Positions 1-6,679 of a DNA stretch of 9,399 bases are shown in pieces. This DNA is from Saprospiraceae bacterium. Its GTDB lineage: Bacteria; Bacteroidota; Bacteroidia; Chitinophagales; Saprospiraceae. The position numbers were made by a program, and so were the translations under genes. Position 1 is the stretch's first letter, and every line of letters starts with the position of its first letter. The notes under the pieces are model-generated. The model saw nothing but the letters and a program-made list of their open reading frames with translations, was not told the DNA's origin and made no database searches. The stretch lies in NCBI GenBank assembly GCA_013002625.1, contig JABDJE010000104.1, forward strand, positions 1-9,399, read 5' to 3'.

Positions 1-333
1 GCCTATTTTATTGAGTGCAGCTTGCGCTTCTTCCAGTTCCTGGAATTGCCATAAGGTGTGATTGTGCGTCATGGCCTCACCCCAGTAAGCCATAATGCAA
101 GTTGAATCAGCTTCTTGCGCCTTAAGGAATTGTTCACGTGCATCTTCATATTCAAAACTGTGAAGAAGCAACAATCCTTCTGTAAAATATTTCTGAGATT
201 CAGCATTACCCGTTATTTCCATCTGCGCTACACCCAGATGTGCGTTATCTTCTACAGGTGCTGTCTGCTCTGAAGCTGGCTTACATGACAAAATGAAGAG
301 ACCTATAAATATCAGGAGTGTAGGAGCTTTCAT
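1..333 (-). CDS. TPR-type lipoprotein, N-terminal part (runs off left edge)
   Basis: I translated this partial gene by hand from the minus strand; 111 codons are visible and it stays open to base 1. It starts with a lipoprotein signal peptide: MKAP, a hydrophobic run, then ILSC with the lipid-attachment Cys at residue 17, followed by a short polar linker. Residues about 45-90 (YFTEGLLLLHSFEYEDAREQ, then CIMAYWGEAMTHNHTLW) have the pattern of tetratricopeptide-like repeats in a family of exported bacterial proteins with a 'GL.LL..F.Y..A...F..A...D..C.MAYWG.A' signature. The likely role is an envelope scaffold; no enzymatic residues are visible. An in-frame ATG four codons upstream (343-345) is a possible start; I prefer 333 because it gives a standard signal peptide with Lys at position 2. 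It is divergent from the S9 peptidase gene. The lipoprotein call is firm, the TPR call good, the function unknown. Confidence 0.8.
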   Translation of the reverse strand, partial: MKAPTLLIFIGLFILSCKPASEQTAPVEDNAHLGVAQMEITGNAESQKYFTEGLLLLHSFEYEDAREQFLKAQEADSTCIMAYWGEAMTHNHTLWQFQELEEAQAALNKIG

Positions 334-449
334 AGTTGAATTCATTATTTCCGTCTAAATTATGATAAGATGGCCAATAAATAAACCGCTATCATGCCAT
401 TTTCTGGATTTCAAAGCTTAATTTTTAAGTTACAAAATACTTATCAACT
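334..449. promoter_or_regulatory. Divergent intergenic region, TPR lipoprotein / S9 peptidase
   Basis: This 116-bp AT-rich gap separates two divergent lipoprotein genes and must hold both promoters. On the plus strand TAATTTTT (419-426) matches the Bacteroidota -7 consensus TAnnTTTG at 7 of 8 positions, but I see no convincing TTTG -33 element at the right distance. That T-run sits inside a hyphenated palindrome, CTTAA-TTT-TTAAG (417-429), which could be a binding site or chance in AT-rich DNA. Neither start codon has a clear Shine-Dalgarno sequence. Confidence 0.3.
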
Positions 450-2342
450 ATGAGATACCTTTTTATCACGGCCTTTCTAATTGGCTTTATCGCTTGTAAT
501 ACTGAGCAGGCACCTACGCCTCCAAAACAATACTCCATCGATGCATTTTATCAAAACACCAGAATCGGTGGCGGTGCATTCTCGGATGATGAATCCAAAA
601 TACTCGTATCAAGCGACACCTCGGGCATATTTAATGTATATGAAATTGATATTGCAACTGCGGAAATGACAGCCCGCACCAATTCAGAAGATGAATCCTA
701 CTTCGCTGTGGATTACGTTCCTGGAACAAATGACATTATTTATTCAGCAGACAAGGGCGGTGATGAAATCAATCACCTTTATTTACATACAGAAGCCGGT
801 GAGACAACTGATCTGACACCAGCTGAAAATGAAAAAGCAAACTTCGGTGGCTGGAGTACAGATAATACCCACATGTATTATGCCTCCAATAAAAGAGATC
901 CAAGATTTTTTGACCTCTATAAAATGAAAATTGGTGAATGGGAGCCTACTATGATTTATGAAAATACAGATGGCCTCAACCTTTCAGATATGTCTGACGA
1001 TGAAAGGTATTTCGCATTGGAGCAAAGTATTACGACAAGTGAGAACAAGCTATTCATCCATGATAGTGAGACGGGAGAACGCGTTGAAATATCAAGTGAT
1101 GATGCCCCGGGTTCCTACAGCAGTTCAAGCTTTTCAAAAGATGGTTCCAAGTACTATTATATAACCGATATAGGCGAAGAGTTCGCTTACCTGGTAGAAT
1201 ACGACATGGCAACTCAGGAGCGCAATACGATATTGAAGACAGATTGGGATGTGATGTACAGCTATTTAAGTGAAAATGAAAAATACAGGGTTTCAGGAAT
1301 TAATGAGGACGGTAAGAACAATCTAATCATTACCAATATTGCAACCGGAGAAAAAGTCGATTTCCCTGAAATTGAAGATGGTGATATCAGTGCGGTGCGT
1401 ATATCTGACAGTGAAACCAAAATGCGTTTAACGATAGCCACATCAAAAGGTCCTAGCAATATCTATGTCTATGATATGGAAACAAAAGATTTGAAAAAAC
1501 TGACCAATACGCTCAATCCCGATATAAACCCAGACGATCTCGTGTCTGCAGAAGTGGTGCGATATCCTTCATTTGATGGTCTTGAGATACCAGCGATTTA
1601 TTACAAACCAATTACCGCATCGCCGGATAACAAAGTACCTGCATTGGTATGGGTGCACGGTGGTCCTGGTGGTCAGTCAAGAACGGGCTATTTTTCATTG
1701 ATCCAGTATCTTGTCAATCATGGTTATGCTGTCCTGGCGGTTAACAATCGTGGCAGCAGTGGATATGGTAAATCGTTCTATAAAATGGATGATCTCAATC
1801 ATGGAGATAAAGATTTAAAAGACTGTATCTGGGGTAAAAAATGGCTACAGGAACAGGATTACATAGATTCAGACCGTATCGGAATAATTGGGGGTAGTTA
1901 TGGTGGATATATGGTCATGGCAGCATTGGCATTTGCACCTGAGGAATTCAATGTCGGGGTAAATATTTTTGGTGTAACAAATTGGTTGCGCACACTTAAG
2001 TCCATTCCACCTTATTGGGAATCTTTTAGAAAAGCCCTATATGCAGAGCTGGGTGATCCTACAACTCAAGATTCAGTCAGATTGTATGAAATTTCACCAT
2101 TATTTCATGCCTCAAATGTAACCAAGCCTTTGATGGTTCTGCAAGGTGCGAACGACCCCCGTGTTTTACAGGTTGAGTCAGACGAAATCGTTGAAGCTGT
2201 AAAAGGCAATGGTGTTCCCGTAGAATATGTTGTCTTTGAAGATGAAGGACACGGGTTCGTGAAAAAGGAAAATGAAATTCAAGGATATGGCCAGATACTC
2301 ACATTTCTGGACAAATACCTGAAAAATACAGTAGCAGATTAA
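450..2342 (+). CDS. S9 family prolyl-oligopeptidase-like serine peptidase, lipoprotein
   Basis: This is a 630-aa peptidase that should cleave short peptides, anchored by lipid outside the cytoplasm. The signal peptide ends in GFIAC with Cys16 as the lipid-attachment site. Residues about 35-355 form the N-terminal beta-propeller (WD40/TolB-like repeats such as YSADKGG and YYASNKRDPRFFDLY), which gates access in this family. The alpha/beta-hydrolase domain covers about 370-628. It has HGGPGG (403-408, oxyanion region), the nucleophile Ser483 in GGSYGGY, Asp569 in GANDPRV and His601 in DEGHGF, so the Ser-Asp-His triad is intact. The order propeller then hydrolase, and the length, are normal for S9C/DPP-like enzymes; the exact subfamily (acylaminoacyl-peptidase versus dipeptidyl-peptidase) cannot be fixed by eye. 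The CBS gene follows 123 bp downstream on the same strand. There is no sign of truncation. Confidence 0.93.
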   Translation: MRYLFITAFLIGFIACNTEQAPTPPKQYSIDAFYQNTRIGGGAFSDDESKILVSSDTSGIFNVYEIDIATAEMTARTNSEDESYFAVDYVPGTNDIIYSADKGGDEINHLYLHTEAGETTDLTPAENEKANFGGWSTDNTHMYYASNKRDPRFFDLYKMKIGEWEPTMIYENTDGLNLSDMSDDERYFALEQSITTSENKLFIHDSETGERVEISSDDAPGSYSSSSFSKDGSKYYYITDIGEEFAYLVEYDMATQERNTILKTDWDVMYSYLSENEKYRVSGINEDGKNNLIITNIATGEKVDFPEIEDGDISAVRISDSETKMRLTIATSKGPSNIYVYDMETKDLKKLTNTLNPDINPDDLVSAEVVRYPSFDGLEIPAIYYKPITASPDNKVPALVWVHGGPGGQSRTGYFSLIQYLVNHGYAVLAVNNRGSSGYGKSFYKMDDLNHGDKDLKDCIWGKKWLQEQDYIDSDRIGIIGGSYGGYMVMAALAFAPEEFNVGVNIFGVTNWLRTLKSIPPYWESFRKALYAELGDPTTQDSVRLYEISPLFHASNVTKPLMVLQGANDPRVLQVESDEIVEAVKGNGVPVEYVVFEDEGHGFVKKENEIQGYGQILTFLDKYLKNTVAD

Positions 2343-2401
2343 GTTCTGTTGAAAGAATAAAGGAATTCTTCGTTTCTGAGGCTTGAAAAAGCAGATAATA
2401 A

Positions 2402-2423
2402 CTCGAATTTTATTTAATTTGAG
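2402..2423 (+). repeat. Inverted repeat downstream of S9 peptidase gene
   Basis: CTCGAATT (2402-2409) and AATTTGAG (2416-2423) pair over 8 bp with one G-T pair around the loop TTATTT, 60 bases after the peptidase stop codon. As RNA it would be a modest hairpin. No run of T follows, so it is not a classic intrinsic terminator, although it could separate the peptidase from the CBS gene. The arms are AT-rich, so chance is possible. Confidence 0.35.
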
Positions 2424-2465
2424 CTTTCCATATATTGTTTAATAAAAACGGTAAAAGCCATTTGA

Positions 2466-2930
2466 ATGAAGAATTTTAAGCAAAAAGTTACTGATAATAC
2501 ACACAAGGATCGATCCTTACAAGCTCCACTCGTGACGGAGTACATGGTTCGACATCTCATTACTTTTAAGAAAGAAACACATATTGATGAAGTAATTGAC
2601 ACCTTGTTGGACAAACGTATTACAGGTGCACCAGTCCTGGATGATCATGGACGCATGGTAGGGTTGATTGATGATAAGGATTGTTTGAAAGTTATCTTTG
2701 GTGGCGCATACTATAATTATCCTGCAAGTATGGAAAACGTTGAGACTTATATGTCTCAAGTGCATAAATCCATCACCGTAAATGAAACCGTTGTTGATGC
2801 TGCAAATATTTTCCTGCAAACCACTTTTAAAAGATTGCAAGTCTTGGATGTAGAGGGACGCCTGGTAGGACAGGTAAGCAGAAGAGATATTCTTAAGGCC
2901 ATCAAAGACATGAAGAAAAATACCTGGTAG
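2466..2930 (+). CDS. Stand-alone CBS domain-pair protein
   Basis: This 154-aa cytoplasmic protein consists of almost nothing but two CBS motifs. CBS1 spans about 22-77 (VTEYMVRHLITFKKETHIDE, then GAPVLDDHGRMVGLIDDKD) and CBS2 about 94-148 (TYMSQVHKSITVNETVVDAA, then LQVLDVEGRLVGQVSRRDIL). Both keep the '.G.(hydrophobic)D..G..VG' strand-turn-helix signature; CBS2 ends in SRRDIL, the usual position of the ribose-contacting [ST]..D. Such pairs fold into a Bateman module that binds adenine nucleotides (AMP, ATP, AdoMet) and regulates a partner. No catalytic domain is fused, so the partner is unknown. The MFS transporter gene starts 35 bp downstream on the same strand and is a candidate partner or merely a cotranscribed neighbour. 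The first 20 residues are polar and lack a signal peptide. No Shine-Dalgarno sequence is seen before the ATG. Confidence 0.88.
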   Translation: MKNFKQKVTDNTHKDRSLQAPLVTEYMVRHLITFKKETHIDEVIDTLLDKRITGAPVLDDHGRMVGLIDDKDCLKVIFGGAYYNYPASMENVETYMSQVHKSITVNETVVDAANIFLQTTFKRLQVLDVEGRLVGQVSRRDILKAIKDMKKNTW

Positions 2931-2947
2931 AAGTGCTTTGGACTTCT
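2929..2947 (+). repeat. Small hairpin overlapping the CBS stop codon
   Basis: AGAAGT (2929-2934) and ACTTCT (2942-2947) form a perfect 6-bp stem with a 7-nt loop that begins inside the CBS stop codon and ends 18 bases before the MFS start. No T-tract follows. It could affect coupling between the two genes, for example as an RNA processing or stability element, or be chance. Confidence 0.3.
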
Positions 2948-2965
2948 GATTTCTGGTACATATAA

Positions 2966-4108
2966 ATGCCTGCTTTCCAACTTAATAAGTCCTCAAAACT
3001 GACCTTGCTTTTGGTGAGTTCATTGACCATTATGTCAATAATCACCATTTCACCTGCATTGCCTTTAATCTCTGATCATTTCAAAGATATACAAGGCATA
3101 GATACGCTGGTCAAAATAATGCTTACGGTGCCGGCACTTTTTATTGCAATCATTTCTCCAATTGCTGGGCGGCTGATCGATAAAATCGGCCGGCTAAAGT
3201 TATTGTTGCCCGCGATGATATTCTATGCTTTTTGTGGCAGTGTTGGACTATACACAGAAAGCATATATATATTATTCCTAAGCAGAATTGGATTGGGCAT
3301 TGCGGTAGGCGTTACGATGACCATTGTGGTTACCTTGGTCGCCGATTATTTCCAGGGAATGGAAAGACAGAAATTTTTAGGCTTACAAATTGCCTTCATG
3401 TCATTGGCTGGAATTGTATTTGTAGGATTTGGTGGTTACTTATCTGATATAAACTGGCGCTACCCTTTCGCTTTGTATTTATTGGCACTGATTGTAATGC
3501 CGTTTGCAGCCCGCTTACTTCCCGAACCCGAAAAAATAATAATTGATAAGGAGGATAAAAAAATGAAAGCCCCGTTATTTATTTGGCTGCTTTTTATCAA
3601 TACTGGAATAATGTGGATGATCTTCTTTTTGATTCCTGTTCATCTCCCCTACTATCTGGAAAGCATGGGAATTGAACAGAAGTCTATGGTCGGCCTTGCC
3701 ATTGCGTTAAGCACATTGTTTTCTGCTGTCTCTTCTTTTCTGTTTTTTAAGATAAAAGAACGCTTCTCCTTCCAACGGATCATTACCATGGGTTATATAA
3801 TTGTTGCACTGGCATTTGTGAGTTTATATCATGCTACTGGATTTCCTATGATTTTAATGGCTATGGTATTGGGTGGACTTGGAATTGGTGTAATGATCCC
3901 TAACATCAATATGTGGGTCATGCAATTGGCACCACAAGAAATAAGGGGCCAGGAAATCGGTAAACTCACAACTTTCTGGTTTATGGGTCAATTTCTCTCA
4001 CCCATTGTATCCGCGCCTATTCTTGGAATGATAGGACTGCCTGCGACCTTCCTACTCGTAGCCGTATTATCAGGATTATTGGCAGTCGCTTTTCTGTTTA
4101 TCAAATAA
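2966..4108 (+). CDS. MFS (major facilitator superfamily) transporter
   Basis: This is a 380-aa inner-membrane transporter with about 12 hydrophobic segments: roughly 11-33, 51-68, 78-96, 100-125, 138-160, 165-185, then 203-224, 241-262, 270-289, 294-317, 333-353 and 358-379. Two six-helix halves are joined by a charged cytoplasmic loop (186-201, EPEKIIIDKEDKK). The MFS motif A GRLIDKIGR is at 68-76 between TM2 and TM3 (G-x3-D-[RK]-x-G-[RK]). A conserved Arg (SRIGLGIAVG, 106-115) sits at the start of TM4, as in drug:H+ antiporters. These features suggest an efflux-type, proton-coupled carrier; the substrate cannot be told. The length is on the short side but complete. It lies 35 bp after the CBS gene and probably shares its transcript. 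Its stop codon is one base from the stop of the convergent ASST-family gene. Confidence 0.9.
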   Translation: MPAFQLNKSSKLTLLLVSSLTIMSIITISPALPLISDHFKDIQGIDTLVKIMLTVPALFIAIISPIAGRLIDKIGRLKLLLPAMIFYAFCGSVGLYTESIYILFLSRIGLGIAVGVTMTIVVTLVADYFQGMERQKFLGLQIAFMSLAGIVFVGFGGYLSDINWRYPFALYLLALIVMPFAARLLPEPEKIIIDKEDKKMKAPLFIWLLFINTGIMWMIFFLIPVHLPYYLESMGIEQKSMVGLAIALSTLFSAVSSFLFFKIKERFSFQRIITMGYIIVALAFVSLYHATGFPMILMAMVLGGLGIGVMIPNINMWVMQLAPQEIRGQEIGKLTTFWFMGQFLSPIVSAPILGMIGLPATFLLVAVLSGLLAVAFLFIK

Positions 4109-4109
4109 A

Positions 4110-5828
4110 CTATTGTCCACTTTCATATTTTTCCGCCTCATCCATTTCATCTTCTTCCTCTGTCTGCCCAAGATCTTCAGCTTTTGATGGTCCTGGAAAC
4201 GGTTCTGGTGTAAAAGTCTCAGGTTGCGGTGTAATGGCGGCCATTGACTTCCCTTTGAATGCTGAATAATCTTTAGGATATTCTTTTACTCTGTATTGGG
4301 CAAAAATGAATGGACCCACAGGTTGTGCCGGTGAACCATCTGGTAATTTATAATCATGGAAATAAGGATTCCAATATTCCCAGACAATCTGCTTCTCTTT
4401 GTTGATCTCAAACATTTGGCCTTGAGCTCCCGACAATATCAACATATGGCCGTTCTGCAAGCGCTCTGCACCTGAAACAAATGGAGAGAAGAATGATAAA
4501 GTATCAGGTGCTGTATAGACCCATTCAGGCCCATCCGGACCAAATGCTTTATCATCTTCGATAGTATAAGTGTCTTCTTCAGTGATCGGAGGCTTGATTT
4601 GATACACAGCAGAATAAGTACTTACATCAGAAACTTTAATCTGTGGATCCGGAGACTGGCTTTGCGCAAATGCTTGAAAAGGATCTTCCATATTATCCTC
4701 ATAATTTGGTACGCCATTATTGAATACAAGCAAAGAGCCGGCGCCTTCTACGCCTTCTGGAATCCAGCGAACATCATGCTGATAATACAATTGTCTGTCT
4801 TCTTCAGTACCACGATCGTAGTTTTCAGGATTACCCCATCTATACAACAGCGCACCACCCTGCCCATATTTACCACCTTCTTCGCTTTTTGCTTCTTCGG
4901 TGGTCGTGCTCTGGTCGATGATGAATATTTCAGAATATTCAGGCGAACTGATAGCAATTTGTTCCAATTCTGGATTATATACTATTGCATTCACATGCGA
5001 GATGTCCGAATTCCAGGTATCTGCACTGGCATTACTTGTAACCCAACCCATCTTTTTAATTTGTTCAATTTGTTGTGGCGGTGGTGCCTGTCTCGGTTCG
5101 TCATCAATATTAAAATTGATTCTTTCAGGGTGATCTGCAACCACACCATAGTTGTCTTTTGTTTCATCAAAATCCTGTACAAGATGATCTCTCATGCGCC
5201 ACTCCCATACAATATCTCCTCCGACCGGATAGTTGGGCTTGACTTCGATCACCTTGTCTAGCCAAATCCCACCCTTTGGTGTGTTGGCCGGATCCCGCCC
5301 GGCTGCAACAGCTTCATCATAGGTCAGGGCGTCATACGAAATTGCAAGAATATTACCATTCGGTTTTAATTCAATATCATGATGCAAGAGTACCTTATCT
5401 GTTGCATATTCAAACTCCCAAATTTTGTTGCCATCCCAATCATACTCTCGAATCATCCCTGCCTGTCCACCAGCAGCAAAAACAGGGAAGTCAATATCGC
5501 GTTCTAACCTCACAAGGTTCCCATTCTCTTTCAGATAACCTTGCATGCTGCATAGATCACTTTCCCATACATGAACAACTTCTCCGCTTTTATTAAGAAG
5601 GTAGGTATCCGAACTGGCAGCTGGATTACAGAGAATATAGCCGTCAGAAGCGCTTGAATGATGTTTCTTAAGTCCCCTTTCAGCAAAATAACCCGTTATG
5701 CTCCTGGTACTGTCAGGGCCCCATTCTTTTACAGGCTCAATGATTAATGGGTCTGAAATTGTCTCTGACTTACAACTCAGCAAAGCTAGTCCCGACATTG
5801 CAAGCAGGACGAATAATTGATTTTTCAT
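4110..5828 (-). CDS. Aryl-sulfate sulfotransferase (ASST) family lipoprotein
   Basis: This 572-aa exported protein has a signal peptide ending LALLSC, with lipid-attachment Cys19. The rest reads as a beta-propeller of the arylsulfotransferase family: Trp-rich blade ends (GNKIWEFEY, GDIVWEWRMRDH, QIVWEYWNPYFHD), 'LKPNGNILAI' (155-164) and 'ERLQNGHMLIL' (455-465). Candidate active-site residues are His149/150 (HHDIEL), His278 (DISHVNAI), His351 and Arg354 (QHDVRW) and His461. Family enzymes move a sulfuryl group from a phenolic sulfate ester to another phenol through a sulfo-histidine, without PAPS; which His does this here I cannot assign. The C-terminal 45 residues are Pro/Glu-rich and acidic, probably disordered. 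The gene is 20 bp downstream of a PAPS-type sulfotransferase gene, probably in one operon. Some distant members of the family may not be sulfotransferases, so activity is inferred. Confidence 0.85.
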   Translation of the reverse strand: MKNQLFVLLAMSGLALLSCKSETISDPLIIEPVKEWGPDSTRSITGYFAERGLKKHHSSASDGYILCNPAASSDTYLLNKSGEVVHVWESDLCSMQGYLKENGNLVRLERDIDFPVFAAGGQAGMIREYDWDGNKIWEFEYATDKVLLHHDIELKPNGNILAISYDALTYDEAVAAGRDPANTPKGGIWLDKVIEVKPNYPVGGDIVWEWRMRDHLVQDFDETKDNYGVVADHPERINFNIDDEPRQAPPPQQIEQIKKMGWVTSNASADTWNSDISHVNAIVYNPELEQIAISSPEYSEIFIIDQSTTTEEAKSEEGGKYGQGGALLYRWGNPENYDRGTEEDRQLYYQHDVRWIPEGVEGAGSLLVFNNGVPNYEDNMEDPFQAFAQSQSPDPQIKVSDVSTYSAVYQIKPPITEEDTYTIEDDKAFGPDGPEWVYTAPDTLSFFSPFVSGAERLQNGHMLILSGAQGQMFEINKEKQIVWEYWNPYFHDYKLPDGSPAQPVGPFIFAQYRVKEYPKDYSAFKGKSMAAITPQPETFTPEPFPGPSKAEDLGQTEEEDEMDEAEKYESGQ

Positions 5829-5848
5829 GGTATTTTGTTTTGGCTGGC

Positions 5849-6529
5849 CTACACCATTTCTCCACTCAACAACTTACCCAGCATGGCTTTAAAATTCTCT
5901 TTTTTGTTTTTATGTGGCAGCGGCTGTTCCGGTTCAGCTACGCCAAGGAACGCACATAAGGGACCCCAACCTTCTCGCACATCATATACGAGCAATTTAT
6001 CTGCTGGCACATACGCTTTTACATCCGCTATGTGTTGATTAAATATCTTCTCGGCGTAATCTTTATCATCAAACTTATCATGAAAAGTTGTAGTCCAAAA
6101 TATTCTTTCAAACATCTTGATACAATTCACGGCCTTTCTGACCCGAGCACTTCTAATCATTTTGCCCAGCATACTGAGTTTTTCACCAATAGTCTGAGGC
6201 GCCGCTTTACGTACGGTTGCATTAGCACTTGCATACCAGGCTTCAAATGGCCTAACGGATAAAATGACTTTGGCATCTGGATAGCGCTCCATTTGCTCCT
6301 TGTAATATGGGTATCCAGGAAAATCCACAGAAGCTTGGTATCCCTCATATAATGCATCCCAATCTGTGGATCGTGTTTTTTCGAGTTCTAACCAATAAGG
6401 CAACCTTTCAGGATTAACAATTAATTCTTTCATGTGGTAGGTCTTGATAAATCCTAAATGTTCAAGACTTGCTTTGAGTGTACTTGTCCCTGTTCTTGGG
6501 AATCCAGCACCGATTACTTTGATTGACAT
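5849..6529 (-). CDS. PAPS-dependent-type sulfotransferase (Sulfotransfer_4-like)
   Basis: This 226-aa cytoplasmic protein has no signal peptide. It begins with VIGAGFPRTGTSTLKASLE; PRTGTSTLK (11-19) is the P-loop-like 5'-phosphosulfate-binding loop. KVILSVRPFEAWYAS (87-101), with Arg93 and Ser101, is the 3'-phosphate-binding region. LLVYDVREGWGPLCAFLGV (179-197) and LPHKN (204-208) are the conserved C-terminal part, so the domain is complete. The family transfers sulfonate from PAPS to hydroxyl or amine groups of small molecules or lipids; the acceptor is unknown. It is the first gene of a minus-strand unit with the ASST-family gene 20 bp downstream, and is divergent from a flavin monooxygenase gene. 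No PAPS-synthesis genes are in the window. The start at 6529 is set by the family N-terminus. The family call is very secure, the acceptor open. Confidence 0.92.
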   Translation of the reverse strand: MSIKVIGAGFPRTGTSTLKASLEHLGFIKTYHMKELIVNPERLPYWLELEKTRSTDWDALYEGYQASVDFPGYPYYKEQMERYPDAKVILSVRPFEAWYASANATVRKAAPQTIGEKLSMLGKMIRSARVRKAVNCIKMFERIFWTTTFHDKFDDKDYAEKIFNQHIADVKAYVPADKLLVYDVREGWGPLCAFLGVAEPEQPLPHKNKKENFKAMLGKLLSGEMV

Positions 6530-6679
6530 GTGGTTTTTCTAGTTTAAATGCGAACTAAAATTAGAATTTTATTTATAATCCTCTTTCATTTTATATTTAT
6601 GGTTTTAATTCTTGGTTCCATTTCAAACTGAAATAAGCAACTATAGTATCTTCACGCATAAGATGCATCCTTTAAATTT
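6530..6679. promoter_or_regulatory. Divergent intergenic region, sulfotransferase / monooxygenase
   Basis: This 150-bp AT-rich gap must carry the promoters of both divergent units. It contains two short perfect palindromes: ATTTCA-AAC-TGAAAT (6620-6634) and GCAT-AAG-ATGC (6656-6666, 14 bp before the monooxygenase start). On the plus strand TATATTTA (6592-6599), and on the minus strand TATAGTTG (complement of 6638-6645), each match TAnnTTTG at 7 of 8 positions, but neither has a clear TTTG -33 partner. The 15-bp palindrome is the better operator candidate. No regulator gene is adjacent. Confidence 0.35.

Noticed and set aside
2351..2372. Imperfect repeat around AAGAAT...ATTCTT after the S9 peptidase stop, considered as a terminator
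   Set aside because: The stem is only about 5-6 AT pairs and is not followed by a T-run on the plus strand.
2517..2840. Open frame of 107 codons on the minus strand over the CBS gene
   Set aside because: Antisense shadow of a convincing two-CBS-domain protein; no signal peptide, domain or conserved motif in the translation.
3546..3565. Strong Shine-Dalgarno-like AAGGAGG before an in-frame ATG (3563-3565) in the MFS gene, possible internal start giving the second six-helix half
   Set aside because: The bases encode the lysine/glutamate-rich central loop (KEDKKM), expected by composition alone, and genes here do not appear to rely on Shine-Dalgarno sequences. The protein is a normal 12-helix carrier.
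4599..5261. Long open frame of 220 codons on the plus strand inside the ASST-family gene
   Set aside because: It is antisense to a gene with clear family motifs and a lipoprotein signal. Its translation is rich in Ile/Phe/Cys without any recognisable domain, as expected for a shadow frame.
4110..6529. Sulfatase/sulfatase-maturation or assimilatory sulfate reduction locus
   Set aside because: No C-x-[PA]-x-R sulfatase signature, radical-SAM maturase, or cysD/N/C/H-like gene is present; the two genes are transferases.
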